Under the pieces are notes generated by a model. That model was given only the letters and a program-made list of their open reading frames with translations, ran no database searches and had not been told where the DNA came from. Position numbers and translations under genes: made by a program. Of a stretch of 27,891 bases of DNA, positions 1 through 7,990 are shown one piece after another. Position 1 is the first letter of the stretch, and every line of letters begins with the position of its first letter. The DNA is from Lachnospiraceae bacterium UBA7205 (GTDB lineage Bacteria > Bacillota > Clostridia > Lachnospirales > Lachnospiraceae): contig DKUL01000023.1 of the NCBI GenBank assembly GCA_002490665.1, forward strand, positions 18,752-46,642, in the 5' to 3' direction.

Positions 1-48
1 TCTTTTCGACCGCCAGTATAGAACGATTCTGTATCAATCATACCACAA

Positions 49-71
49 ATTGCATAAAAAAAATATGCAAT
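49..71. repeat. Short perfect inverted repeat
   Basis: ATTGCATA (49-56) and TATGCAAT (64-71) form a perfect 8-bp inverted repeat around a seven-A loop. It lies beyond the terminator that ends the pgeF operon. No gene is visible in 1-96. The hairpin could end a unit outside the window or be a protein-binding palindrome; the sequence does not decide. Confidence 0.4.
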
Positions 72-96
72 GGCGAAAATTGTTGTCATTTCGGCG

Positions 97-138
97 AAAA
101 AAAATTCAGAGATACTACCTCTGTAATATTTCTGAATT
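97..138 (-). terminator. Intrinsic terminator of the lepB-to-pgeF operon
   Basis: Read on the minus strand, an AATTCAGA/TCTGAATT stem (arms at 131-138 and 103-110) is followed directly by a run of eight T residues (97-104). It lies about 23 nt past the pgeF stop codon, as expected for a rho-independent terminator. An inner CAGAG/CTCTG pairing (107-111 with 118-122) is an alternative fold. Confidence 0.7.
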
Positions 139-160
139 CTTAACTGCAGCTTATAGATTT

Positions 161-1078
161 TTATTTCAGCATCAAAAATGCCCCAAGATTCCCCCGTTTT
201 CCCCTGCTGGCTCTATGGCTGAATAGCACGTCTGGGTTGCAGCAGGTGCATATGTCGGTGATTTCTATGTTTTCGTCGGGCACTCCCGCATCCCGGAATA
301 CCCTGAAATTTGCGTACCACAGGTTTAGCTGATATTTTCCGTTCTCCTTTTGGTACAGAAGGCAGTCATCTATGTCCTGCTGTGTAAAGTCTGACGTGTG
401 GCGCACGAGGTACTCCTCCGCCTTTGCGTCATCCTTTGTGAAAGCCTTCCGAAAGGCAAGCGCCACGTCCTCACTGACTTCGTAACAGTTCTGGCAGATT
501 GACGGCGCTATGGCAACAACTACATTCTCCGGTTGTGTGCCGTATTCCTGCCGCATTTTGTCCAAAGTGACCTTTCCCATTTTTCCGACTGTACCACGCC
601 AGCCGGAGTGTGAAAGTCCGATTGCCCTGTTTGCGGTATCCACCATAAAAAGCGGCACACAGTCGGCATAAAATGTGCCAAGGATTATGCCCCTTTCGTT
701 TGTTACCAGCCCATCTACATCTGTATAGTCCCGCTCGCGGGTCACGCCTTTTCCCTTGTCGTCAGCCGTTACTTTCCGCACATTTGTCGTATGTGTCTGC
801 TGGGAGCAGACAATGTCATCACCTGTCATATGAAAGTGTGCGGCAGCCCTTTTAAAGTTTTCATCCACATTTTCTGCCCTGTCTCCCTGAGAATAGCTGA
901 AATTAAGGGAATACAGGTAATCACTGCTCACCCCGCCGTATCTTGTCGTAAAAAAGTGTTCCGCGATTCCCATGCGTTCCAGACCGGAAAACGTAAAATA
1001 CGCCATCTCCTTGTTCTCTTTGTCATAATTCAGCCTGCAAGTCCCGCTGTTTCCATATCGGATAATCTTTTCTATCAT
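161..1078 (-). CDS. pgeF: Peptidoglycan editing factor PgeF (YfiH / multicopper polyphenol oxidase-like)
   Basis: A 305-residue cytoplasmic protein of the YfiH/DUF152 family. Members of this family hydrolyse misincorporated L-Ser-containing UDP-MurNAc precursors (PgeF activity in E. coli) and have also been called purine-nucleoside-active laccase-like enzymes. The metal-site signature is visible: His in QQTH (residue 96), Cys in YADC (140) and His in SHSGWRG (157). I chose the ATG at 1078, which has GGGGA six bases upstream. The longer frame would begin two codons earlier at a TTG. It is the last gene of the operon, 29 nt after yraN and before the terminator at 97-138. Family assignment is firm; the physiological substrate in this organism is inferred. 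Confidence 0.92.
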   Translation of the reverse strand: MIEKIIRYGNSGTCRLNYDKENKEMAYFTFSGLERMGIAEHFFTTRYGGVSSDYLYSLNFSYSQGDRAENVDENFKRAAAHFHMTGDDIVCSQQTHTTNVRKVTADDKGKGVTRERDYTDVDGLVTNERGIILGTFYADCVPLFMVDTANRAIGLSHSGWRGTVGKMGKVTLDKMRQEYGTQPENVVVAIAPSICQNCYEVSEDVALAFRKAFTKDDAKAEEYLVRHTSDFTQQDIDDCLLYQKENGKYQLNLWYANFRVFRDAGVPDENIEITDICTCCNPDVLFSHRASRGKRGNLGAFLMLK

Positions 1079-1107
1079 GTCCAATCCCCACGCTTTAAAA
1101 ACCCACT

Positions 1108-1461
1108 CTAATAAATATGTTCAAACGCATTTTTATACCATGAAATTTCTGCGCCGCAGATTGCAACCACATCATAGCGCACTGGCGAAAACTCTCCTAT
1201 ATGATGTATCATCCTATAGTAATCCGCCACCTTGCATATGGTTCTCTGCTTGCCATAATTGACAGCCTCAACCGGATATCCTACGGCACTATCCTTTCGG
1301 TATTTCACCTCAAAAAACACTGTGTATTCTCCGTCTCTTCCAACCATGTCAATCTCGCCCTTACGGTTCCTGTAATTGCATTCCAGTATCACCACACCAT
1401 TATCCTTCAGGTATTCTGCGGCAATCCGCTCATATTCTTCGCCTTTTTTTCTGGTATTCAT
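1108..1461 (-). CDS. yraN: YraN family (UPF0102) endonuclease-like protein
   Basis: A 117-residue protein of the UPF0102/YraN family, a PD-(D/E)XK nuclease-fold group with Holliday-junction-resolvase-like predictions but no settled function. The core motif is present: GEID, then FFEVKYRK, giving the D-ExK arrangement after an N-terminal GEEYERIAAEYL helix. The start is the ATG at 1461, preceded by ACGGAG six bases upstream. A GTG at 1479 overlaps the ylqH stop but has no Shine-Dalgarno. The gene sits in the usual place next to rnhB/ylqH in Firmicutes and is co-transcribed with its neighbours. Nuclease activity is inferred from the family. Confidence 0.88.
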   Translation of the reverse strand: MNTRKKGEEYERIAAEYLKDNGVVILECNYRNRKGEIDMVGRDGEYTVFFEVKYRKDSAVGYPVEAVNYGKQRTICKVADYYRMIHHIGEFSPVRYDVVAICGAEISWYKNAFEHIY

Positions 1462-1475
1462 GCCAAACTCCGTAT

Positions 1476-1784
1476 TCACATTTTTTTGCTGTTCTGATAA
1501 GCACTGACTTTCGCCTTGATTTTGTCCATGCTGTCCACAAACATAAGGATCTCAGCTACTACCTCGTAAAGCTCCGGCGGTATCATGTCGCCTATCTGCA
1601 ATTTTGACAGCGTGCCTGCAAGCTTATCATCCTTGTGGACAGGGACATCCGCCTGCTTTGCCTGCTCTATAATCTTTTCTGCAAGCGCGCCGCGCCCCAT
1701 CGCAATAACCCTCGGGGCACTGTCCGCCGGATCATATTCCAGCGCGACTGCCTGTTTTACCTTTTTACTTTTTTCCTCCGCCAT
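1476..1784 (-). CDS. ylqH: YlqH-like soluble FlhB C-terminal-domain protein (EscU/YscU/HrcU family)
   Basis: A 102-residue protein matching the cytoplasmic C-terminal domain of the flagellar/type III export switch FlhB. Recognisable segments are AVALEYDP, RVIAMGRGALAEKIIEQA, DVPVHKDDKLAGTLSKLQIG and IPPELYEVVAEILMFV. There are no membrane helices, and the NPTH autocleavage motif is absent: the protein corresponds to the part just after the cleavage point. B. subtilis carries the same orphan gene (ylqH) next to ylqG and rnhB. The start at 1784 has AGAGG nine bases upstream; another ATG lies at 1790. It follows the FliK-like gene, so the two genes mirror the flagellar FliK/FlhB-C pair. Its function is not known. 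Confidence 0.85.
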   Translation of the reverse strand: MAEEKSKKVKQAVALEYDPADSAPRVIAMGRGALAEKIIEQAKQADVPVHKDDKLAGTLSKLQIGDMIPPELYEVVAEILMFVDSMDKIKAKVSAYQNSKKM

Positions 1785-1852
1785 CTCCATACACCTCTTG
1801 CTTTTGCCGGAATGCCCGCACAACAGTGAAATCCTTCAAATTTACTGATTAT

Positions 1853-3760
1853 CTACGCCCTTGTGTCAAAGGTCTGGTAGCTCAGCACTGCACTGCCGCC
1901 TGCCACCTGCTCCTCGATATGTTCCAGAACCGTTTTGTCCTCATCCTTTTCCAGTACCATGTTCTTGCACTGGTAACCTTTTTTCTGAAGCCGCTGTGAC
2001 AATTCATCCATATGCTCTCCCACCAGTTTAATGGAATCCTCATCAAGATAAAACTTGGTCGTAACCTGGTTTTTCTCGGTTTGCAGGGAGATACTCACAT
2101 CCAGCGCCCCCAGGTAATCCATGTCCAGATGCAGGAATGCCGTGAGCATGCCGTCCCTGCGAGCCAGATTTTTCTTGTTTGTATAGACATATAAATCCCC
2201 ATGCGCCTGTGAATTGCCAAGTTTCAATGGGAGCTGTACGTAGCTGAACATCTGGTTCATCTGGTTCATAAACTCGACATTTTCATTGATGCTGCCCATC
2301 GCGCGCGCCTGTGATGCATTTCCTGTCTGCCCGCCTGCCTGCATTGCCTCGTTCATCATCCGTGCCAGCTGGCTGCTCTCCTTCGCAAGTCTCTGGTAAA
2401 ATTCTTCCACCTTGCCTTCCTGCATCAAATCCTGCGGTGTCAGCGTCCACTGTTTTTGCAGACCGTTTTTCAGCATGGACTGAAACGGTTCCGAGCGGAA
2501 TATTACCGCTTTCTGCTCTGTCGTCAGCTGTCTGCCGATTTCACTGTCGAGCAGCAACTGCTTCATGTCCTTTATATCCAGCTTCCCATCCCTGATAAGC
2601 GAAATCATTTTGGCAGGAAGCAAAGTGGTCTTTTCTCCCTTTAACTGGCTCAATATGGCATCAGGCTGCTTACCGTCCGCCTGTACACCCTTTTGCTGCT
2701 CATCCGCCATGGGCGCACCTGCTTTTGGAAGCTGTCCTGTATCCTTACCGGAAACTTCCCTGCCGTTGTGGTTTCCCTGCAATATGTGTTCCGGTGCGTT
2801 ATTTTTTACACCGCCATTATCCGCTGTCTGGTTTCTGATATCTTTTTCTTGCAAATTTTCTTCATCCGCCTGCAAAGTGCTGTCATTTTGTACATTTTGG
2901 TTCTCCTGCTGGTTTCCCATATTGTTATTGCCGTTTACCGTCTGCTTTGCTTCGCTGTTCTGCCCTTCTTCTCCTGCAAGCAGGACAAGCATCTGTTCCA
3001 TGAACTTCCCGCCATCCTCAAGTGCGGCATTTCCGGGTGCAGCCGCCCCCTGACCAGCGTCCGGCATGGCATTATTTACAGAAGCGCCCTGATTTCCCTG
3101 TCCCTGCGCCTTTCCTGCCAGTGCCTCATAGAACTTCAGTATCTCCTCCGAAGCCTCCTTAATGCCGTCAAGCAGCCTGTGTTCCATATTCTGGTAATTC
3201 CGAATCTGCGCGATATTGGTGTCGTTCACCGGAAGCTGAAGCTTTGTAAGCCGGATTAATTCTGCCATGCCTGCATTTGGATTTTGCAGTGTCAGACGGT
3301 TAAACAGCATCAGTGTATTTTTGTCAATCGACATTCCGTTTTCAATCAGCTTTGAGACAAGTGCCAGGTTTTTGTCATTGACAGCCATATGTGCTGCTCT
3401 GAGTGCCATCTCGCCGACCCGCAGCATCTGCATTCTGCCATCCTGTACCGGCTTCAGAACAACCCTGTTATCCTTGTTGGACTGCACTTGTAAGTTCAGA
3501 ACCTGTCCGATTGCCACCTGGACATCCCGTTCCAGCTTCGCCACCATATACTGCCCATTTGCCAGCTGTATCTGGACATCCTCGCCGTTCACTGAAGTAA
3601 TTTCTCCCTGAAATGTATCTCCTGGCACAAGCTGCGTGACATCGACGCCCTGCGGACTGCCAGACCCCGCATTTCCCGCCGAATTGACATTCCCCGCATA
3701 TCCCTGCCCTATCTGTGTTCCGTCATAGTTATTGGAAAATCCTGATAAAAAGCTGTCCAT
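1853..3760 (-). CDS. ylqG: YlqG-like / FliK-like hook-length-control-domain protein
   Basis: A 635-residue protein. Residues ~1-45 are Gly/Asn-rich. Residues ~45-110 look like a small beta domain (GDTFQGEITSVNGEDVQIQ). Residues ~225-370 are low complexity, rich in Asn, Gln, Gly and Glu. The C-terminal part, about residues 510-620, resembles the FliK C-terminal domain (VQLPLKLGN, GDLYVYTNKK, TAFLHLDMDYLGALDVSI). FliK measures hook length and interacts with the FlhB C-terminal domain; here the partner-like gene ylqH follows directly. No other flagellar gene is in the window, so this is the rnhB-linked orphan pair known from Bacillus (ylqG-ylqH). TTGGAGGGA before the ATG supports the start. The function is unknown; the FliK relation is fairly secure. 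Confidence 0.8.
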   Translation of the reverse strand: MDSFLSGFSNNYDGTQIGQGYAGNVNSAGNAGSGSPQGVDVTQLVPGDTFQGEITSVNGEDVQIQLANGQYMVAKLERDVQVAIGQVLNLQVQSNKDNRVVLKPVQDGRMQMLRVGEMALRAAHMAVNDKNLALVSKLIENGMSIDKNTLMLFNRLTLQNPNAGMAELIRLTKLQLPVNDTNIAQIRNYQNMEHRLLDGIKEASEEILKFYEALAGKAQGQGNQGASVNNAMPDAGQGAAAPGNAALEDGGKFMEQMLVLLAGEEGQNSEAKQTVNGNNNMGNQQENQNVQNDSTLQADEENLQEKDIRNQTADNGGVKNNAPEHILQGNHNGREVSGKDTGQLPKAGAPMADEQQKGVQADGKQPDAILSQLKGEKTTLLPAKMISLIRDGKLDIKDMKQLLLDSEIGRQLTTEQKAVIFRSEPFQSMLKNGLQKQWTLTPQDLMQEGKVEEFYQRLAKESSQLARMMNEAMQAGGQTGNASQARAMGSINENVEFMNQMNQMFSYVQLPLKLGNSQAHGDLYVYTNKKNLARRDGMLTAFLHLDMDYLGALDVSISLQTEKNQVTTKFYLDEDSIKLVGEHMDELSQRLQKKGYQCKNMVLEKDEDKTVLEHIEEQVAGGSAVLSYQTFDTRA

Positions 3761-3775
3761 ACCATTCCCTCCAAG

Positions 3776-4552
3776 TTATTCAAACAGGTTTTCATCCACA
3801 AAATTTTTGATAAAGCTTTTCCTGTGTATCGGTGTGGGTCCAAATTTCCTTAATGCCTCTATATGTGCTGCTGAACCATATCCCTTGTTATCCGCAAAGT
3901 GATATTCCGGATAGGTTTTGTCATACTCCACCATCAGTCTGTCCCTTGTCACTTTTGCCACAATGCTCGCAGCGGCAATTGACACGCTCTTGGCATCCCC
4001 CTTGATAATCGGAACCTGCCTGACTGTGATGCCAGGTATTGTCACTGCATCATTTAATAAAATATCGGGCTGTACAGCCAGGCTGTTAACTGCCGCGCGC
4101 ATCGCCTCATAGGTTGCCTGAAGAATATTGATTTCATCAATCCGTTCATGTGACGCATATCCAATTCCAACCGCCACTGCTTCCTGCATAATCACCGCAT
4201 AAAGCTCCTCGCGTTTCTTTTCACTCAGCTGTTTGGAATCATTGAGATAAAGAATCTTACAATCCTGCGGAAGGATGACTGCTCCCGCCACAACAGGTCC
4301 TGCCAGGGGGCCGCGTCCGACCTCGTCAATGCCGCAGATAAACCCGGCAGACGCGTATTCTTTCTCATATCTTTTCATAAGCTCGATGCGCTGCCTTTCT
4401 TTTGCGAACGCATCTATTTGTTTCCTTGCCTTTGCGACGAGCGCCTGCACGCCGCTCCGTTCATCCTTCCTATATGTTTCTACAAAAACAGGCAGCCCAC
4501 TTTCGCCTGCTGCCTGTAATTCATTTTTGATTTCTCCTATTTTCTTTTCCAA
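3776..4552 (-). CDS. rnhB: Ribonuclease HII
   Basis: A 258-residue RNase HII, which removes RNA from RNA-DNA hybrids and single ribonucleotides embedded in DNA. A ~70-residue helical N-terminal extension, also seen in Firmicutes RnhB, precedes the catalytic domain. The motif GIDEVGRGPLAG holds the first Asp and Glu (residues 76-77), ILLND the next Asp (168), and KVTRDRLM the C-terminal active-site region. The gene lies 15 nt upstream of ylqG and 55 nt downstream of lepB, in the conserved rplS-rbgA-rnhB neighbourhood. A type 1 RNase H (7501-7986) is also in this window, so both RNase H types are present. Confidence 0.95.
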   Translation of the reverse strand: MEKKIGEIKNELQAAGESGLPVFVETYRKDERSGVQALVAKARKQIDAFAKERQRIELMKRYEKEYASAGFICGIDEVGRGPLAGPVVAGAVILPQDCKILYLNDSKQLSEKKREELYAVIMQEAVAVGIGYASHERIDEINILQATYEAMRAAVNSLAVQPDILLNDAVTIPGITVRQVPIIKGDAKSVSIAAASIVAKVTRDRLMVEYDKTYPEYHFADNKGYGSAAHIEALRKFGPTPIHRKSFIKNFVDENLFE

Positions 4553-4607
4553 TGAATCTTCATGTCCTTTCTGTAGCCGTATCTTACGTATGCCGCATCA
4601 ATCAAAA

Positions 4608-5186
4608 TTACTGATGTTTTAATATCCCAAATTTACTTGATGGCCAAATACGGATAAATGCCCTGCCTATAATGTCATTGCGGTGGATATTTCCAACGGA
4701 TGGATCCCGGCTGTCAGAACTGTTGTTTCGGTTGTCCCCCATCACAAAATATTCGTCTGCCCCCAGCCGTATCGGGTCACACGCCCTTCCTGCGTTCTGG
4801 ATTACCTCACGCCCATAGCTTTCCTCCAGTATCTCACCGTCTATATAAATGTTCCCGGACTCGTCAATCTGCACTGTCTCGCCCGGCATTCCGATAATCC
4901 GCTTGATATAGTAGGTGTCCATATCATATTGGAAGGGAAATACAATAATGTCAAACCGCTCCGGATCATTAAACCGGTAAGATATCTTATCCACTATCAG
5001 ATGATCCCCGTCACTCAGGGTTGTTTCCATGCTGCTTCCGCTCACCTGTGTCCGCTGCCCCACATATGTAACAATCAGATATGCGGCGCAAAACACGAGC
5101 AGCAGATAAATGCTGATGCTCAATATTTCTTTCAATATACTTTTTATTTTATTATTTCCTGTTTCCTGTACTTCTGTTTCCATCAT
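4608..5186 (-). CDS. lepB: Signal peptidase I (first of two paralogues)
   Basis: A 192-residue type I signal peptidase that cleaves signal peptides from exported proteins on the outer membrane face. A single N-terminal transmembrane helix (about residues 22-42) precedes the catalytic domain. The Ser-Lys dyad is visible as SGSSM (Ser52) and YYIKR (Lys95), and the conserved GDNRNNSSDSR box follows. The start codon overlaps the rbgA stop as ATGA, indicating translational coupling. A second signal peptidase lies on the other side of rbgA with a clearly different sequence, so the copies are diverged paralogues. The gene name follows the family; sip is an equally valid Firmicutes name. Confidence 0.94.
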   Translation of the reverse strand: MMETEVQETGNNKIKSILKEILSISIYLLLVFCAAYLIVTYVGQRTQVSGSSMETTLSDGDHLIVDKISYRFNDPERFDIIVFPFQYDMDTYYIKRIIGMPGETVQIDESGNIYIDGEILEESYGREVIQNAGRACDPIRLGADEYFVMGDNRNNSSDSRDPSVGNIHRNDIIGRAFIRIWPSSKFGILKHQ

Positions 5187-6037
5187 TCTTCTGGTATCTC
5201 CAATGTAATTTTTCCGATTCTTCCGTTTCTGAAATCATCCACCACCATCGAGGATGCTTTCATGATATCTAATTCCTCACCCTTTAAATAACATTTTTTG
5301 CTGACGCAGACTGCCTTTATCGTGTCATAGGCATCCTGTCCGTCTGGTATCTCTATGTCGTACCTTTTTTCCAAAAGCCCCGGGTATTCCCTCTGCAAAA
5401 AACAAATCAAATCATATGCCAGCTCATCCAGGTGCACAATCTCGTCATTCATCGATCCAATCATGGCAAGATGAAGCCCCACTGTCTGGTCTTCAAACTT
5501 CGGCCAGAGGATGCCCGGCGTATCAAGAAGCTCCAGTCCTTTGTTTAGCCGAATCCACTGTTTTCCCTTTGTCACACCGGGTTTGTTCCCGGTCTTGGCA
5601 CATGCCCTTCCTGCAAACGAATTGATAAACGTGGATTTTCCAACATTGGGAATTCCGACGACCATGGCACGCACTGGCCTGTTTAAAATTCCCCTTTTTC
5701 TGTCACGCTCGATTTTTTCCCTGCACGCCTCCTGCACAACCCCCTGAATGGACTTGATGCCGGAACCTGTCTTGGAATTAATCTCCAGCACATGAAAGCC
5801 CCTGTCCGCAAAATACTGCATCCACAGCTTATTTTTTCTTGTATCCGCCAAATCGGATTTATTCAGAAGAATAATCCTTGATTTGTTTTTTCCCAGCTCG
5901 TCTATATCCGGATTCCTGCTGCCAAGCGGCACCCTGGCATCCACCAGCTCAATCACCAAATCAATGAGTTTGATATTCTCCTGCATCATCCGTTTTGCCT
6001 TTGTCATATGACCAGGATACCATTGATAATCTGCCAT
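5183..6037 (-). CDS. rbgA: Ribosome biogenesis GTPase RbgA (YlqF)
   Basis: A 284-residue circularly permuted GTPase required for late assembly of the 50S subunit in B. subtilis. The permuted order is visible: G4 NKSDL (residues 59-63) comes before G1 GIPNVGKST (128-136) and G3 DTPG (172-175). The YlqF N-terminal signature YQWYPGHMTKAKR is intact. Length matches the family. The start has AAGGAAGG upstream, and the gene lies 19 nt after the upstream lepB and overlaps the next lepB by four bases. The link to rplS nearby is the usual Firmicutes arrangement. Confidence 0.96.
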   Translation of the reverse strand: MADYQWYPGHMTKAKRMMQENIKLIDLVIELVDARVPLGSRNPDIDELGKNKSRIILLNKSDLADTRKNKLWMQYFADRGFHVLEINSKTGSGIKSIQGVVQEACREKIERDRKRGILNRPVRAMVVGIPNVGKSTFINSFAGRACAKTGNKPGVTKGKQWIRLNKGLELLDTPGILWPKFEDQTVGLHLAMIGSMNDEIVHLDELAYDLICFLQREYPGLLEKRYDIEIPDGQDAYDTIKAVCVSKKCYLKGEELDIMKASSMVVDDFRNGRIGKITLEIPEE

Positions 6038-6056
6038 AATTTTTCATGCCCTTCCT

Positions 6057-6638
6057 TTATTCTATTAACCCTAAATCACTGTCGCCTGCCGCCAGTTTCA
6101 TCCATGCTTTTCCTATAATATAACCTTTTCTGACTGTGCCCACGTTTGCCGAGCGGCTGTCCTCACTGCTGTTACAGTTATCACCTATCACAAAGTACTC
6201 ATCCTCTCCAAGCGTAACCTCGTTTTCGAGTATGCCGGGTTCCGCTATCCTGTCATTAAAATACTCCTCGACAACCTCTCCGTTCACATACAGCATACCA
6301 CTTTTTATGTACAGCTTATCTCCCGGAACGCCCACTACGCGTTTCACGTAATAATGTGATTTCTCATTTCCATTCGGAAGAAACACCACTACATCTCCCG
6401 CCCTCGGGGATGCCACCTTGTATACCAGGCGGTTTAAAAAGATTTCCTGCCCATTATAGAGACTCGGTTCCATGGAAGACCCAATCACACTTGTCTTCAT
6501 CCCGACGCAGAAAACGGTTACCACCGCAAGCAGCACCGAGACAAATATCCAAAAAATCCAGCTTAGAATTTCCTTGACTAAATTGATATTTAATTTTTTC
6601 TTTTTCTGGTAAAATGTCAGTCCCTTTCTTCTAGCCAT
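6057..6638 (-). CDS. lepB: Signal peptidase I (second paralogue)
   Basis: A 193-residue type I signal peptidase. A Lys/Arg-rich cytoplasmic N-terminus (KKKKLNINL) precedes a membrane helix at about residues 25-47. The catalytic dyad is IGSSM (Ser55) and YYVKR (Lys99), followed by the GDNCNSSEDSR box. AGAAGGA precedes the ATG. It is the first gene of the operon running to pgeF, directly downstream of the promoter at 6680-6708. The two signal peptidases differ throughout the substrate-contact region, so they probably differ in preference; this is inference. Confidence 0.94.
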   Translation of the reverse strand: MARRKGLTFYQKKKKLNINLVKEILSWIFWIFVSVLLAVVTVFCVGMKTSVIGSSMEPSLYNGQEIFLNRLVYKVASPRAGDVVVFLPNGNEKSHYYVKRVVGVPGDKLYIKSGMLYVNGEVVEEYFNDRIAEPGILENEVTLGEDEYFVIGDNCNSSEDSRSANVGTVRKGYIIGKAWMKLAAGDSDLGLIE

Positions 6639-6679
6639 TTATTTTATCCTTCTAAGAAAGCATTTTATGTACCTTAATT

Positions 6680-6708
6680 ATTATACTCAATATAGAACAC
6701 TATTTCAA
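6680..6708 (-). promoter_or_regulatory. Sigma-A-type promoter of the lepB-rbgA-lepB-rnhB operon
   Basis: On the minus strand TTGAAA (6703-6708) and TATAAT (6680-6685) are separated by exactly 17 bases, about 40 nt upstream of the lepB start. This is a near-consensus vegetative promoter. No other promoter of comparable quality was seen inside the downstream genes. Confidence 0.75.
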
Positions 6709-6773
6709 GCCTTGAATCATAATATAAAATATTCCATAATCGAGCAGGAAAATGACCTTCTCTCCCACTCACC

Positions 6774-6857
6774 GCGTCCCCATGCGCCGCCTTAGCGGCA
6801 TACTTCTATGTGAAAAACTTCCGCATATGGTTTTTCACATTTTGCATGGGGCTGCGC
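6774..6857. repeat. Nested inverted-repeat cluster (three-way-junction-like palindrome)
   Basis: An outer stem CCCCATGC/GCATGGGG (6778-6785 with 6844-6851, with GCG/CGC just outside) encloses two further hairpins. These are GCCGC/GCGGC with a CTTA loop (6786-6799), and an 11-bp ATGTGAAAAAC/GTTTTTCACAT stem (6808-6818 with 6830-6840). It lies between the rplS terminator and the lepB promoter and overlaps no gene. The layout resembles interspersed palindromic repeats; copy number cannot be seen here. Confidence 0.6.
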
Positions 6858-6860
6858 ATA

Positions 6861-6888
6861 ACAAAACGAGGCTTGTCTCCAAGCCCCG
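6861..6888 (-). terminator. Intrinsic terminator of rplS
   Basis: On the minus strand CGGGGCTTG and CAAGCCTCG pair around a four-base loop (6867-6888) and are followed by TTTTGT. It lies 13 nt downstream of the rplS stop codon. This separates rplS from the lepB operon, which has its own promoter. Confidence 0.75.
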
Positions 6889-6901
6889 TCACATGAACCA
6901 A

Positions 6902-7249
6902 TTATTTCACCAGCTCTTTTACCTTTGCCTTCTTACCAACACGATTTCTTAAATAGTTCAGCTTGGCACGTCTAACCTTACCGGATCTTACAACCTCTAC
7001 TTTCTCTACGTTTGGTGAGTGCATCGGCCATGTCCTCTCAACACCGACACCGTTTGAAATCTTTCTTACTGTAAAAGTCTGCCTGTTGCTGCCGCCCTGA
7101 ATCTTTAATACAGTACCTTCAAAAATCTGGATTCTCTCGCGGTTACCCTCTTTAATCTTACCATGTACCCTTACTGTATCGCCAACCCTGAAGCTGTCAA
7201 CGTTTGCCTTTAACTGTTCCTGCTCGATTTCCTTAATAATTTCGTTCAT
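6902..7249 (-). CDS. rplS: 50S ribosomal protein L19
   Basis: A 115-residue L19, the standard length, located at the 30S-50S interface of the ribosome. Family segments are clear: FRVGDTVRVHGKIKEGNRERIQ, FEGTVL, RKISNGVGVERTWPMHSP and KVRRAKLNYLRNRVGKKAKVKE. AAGGAGG six or seven bases upstream of the ATG gives a strong ribosome binding site. The usual upstream partners rpsP, rimM and trmD are absent; rnhA lies upstream instead. rplS therefore appears monocistronic here, with its own leader and terminator. Confidence 0.97.
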   Translation of the reverse strand: MNEIIKEIEQEQLKANVDSFRVGDTVRVHGKIKEGNRERIQIFEGTVLKIQGGSNRQTFTVRKISNGVGVERTWPMHSPNVEKVEVVRSGKVRRAKLNYLRNRVGKKAKVKELVK

Positions 7250-7500
7250 TTTATATGCCTCCTTATTCTATCGACGTTCTTAATACTTCTGCATCATTTA
7301 TTTCCATCATGACTCGTACCAGAGGACCATCTCTTTGTTCGCAACATTAATAACTTACCACAAACAGCCTTTGAATGCAAGCTTTATTTCGCTTTTTTCC
7401 AAAATAAACGGAACAGTTCAGCCAGTCAGGCAATAGGGACAACACTGGTTAATAGTTGTTATTCTTTAATTCTGTCAGGTTCTGTGAGATCACATCCGGC
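7250..7500 (-). other. Leader region of rplS
   Basis: There is no gene in these 251 bases. The region should hold the rplS promoter. The best candidate on the minus strand is TTGCAT - 17 bases - TAAGTT, which is weak. It would give a 5' UTR of roughly 90 nt. Firmicutes rplS transcripts can carry an autoregulatory L19 leader, but I could not fold this sequence with confidence into that motif. No clear terminator follows rnhA, so rnhA transcripts may run into rplS. Confidence 0.3.
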
Positions 7501-7986
7501 TCATTCCCCCACAACATCGTCGAGCAGTTTATTTTTGTCGGGACAGTCCGCCGCAGTTGTCGCAAGTGTATCGCACCGCTCATTTTCGGGATGTCCGGCA
7601 TGCCCCTTGACCCAGGTAAACGTCACGGCATGCGGCTCCTTCGCACGCAGGAGCCGCTTCCATAAGTCAATATTCTTGACCTCCTGCTTCGTGCTGGTGC
7701 GCCAGTTTCTTTTTAACCACCCCTCTATCCAGTGCTGGTTAAATGCATCCGTGACATACTTGGAATCTGAGATAATCTCCACGTCACACGGTTTTGTCAG
7801 GGCTTCAAGCCCTACGATTACTGCCATCAGCTCCATCCTGTTATTGGTTGTCTTCTTGTATCCTGCCGAGAATTCCCGCTCATGGAGCTGTCCCTTGGTG
7901 TCCACATACTGGAGGACACATCCATATCCGCCTGGCCCCTCCGGATTGCCCCTTGCCGCTCCGTCCGTAAATATTTTAACAAACAT
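7501..7986 (-). CDS. rnhA: Ribonuclease HI (type 1 RNase H)
   Basis: A 161-residue RNase HI that degrades the RNA strand of RNA-DNA hybrids. All four catalytic acids are visible: Asp8 (FTDGAARGNP), Glu52 (NNRMELM), Asp74 (ISDSKY) and Asp139 (HPENERCDTLA). The start at 7986 is preferred because AAAGGA lies seven bases upstream and the codon follows the stop of the MutS-like gene. Longer starts at 8010 or 8037 would overlap that gene and add a tail unlike the family. It is the third gene of the cdd - MutS-like - rnhA unit. Confidence 0.95.
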   Translation of the reverse strand: MFVKIFTDGAARGNPEGPGGYGCVLQYVDTKGQLHEREFSAGYKKTTNNRMELMAVIVGLEALTKPCDVEIISDSKYVTDAFNQHWIEGWLKRNWRTSTKQEVKNIDLWKRLLRAKEPHAVTFTWVKGHAGHPENERCDTLATTAADCPDKNKLLDDVVGE

Positions 7987-7990
7987 ACCA

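Noticed and set aside
2565..3259. Long plus-strand open frames (162 and 188 codons)
   Set aside because: They are antisense to the low-complexity part of the FliK-like gene and arise from its Gln/Gly/Asn-rich codons.
7250..7340. L19 autoregulatory leader upstream of rplS
   Set aside because: The position is right, but I could not match the sequence to the known leader fold, so it is only noted as a leader region.
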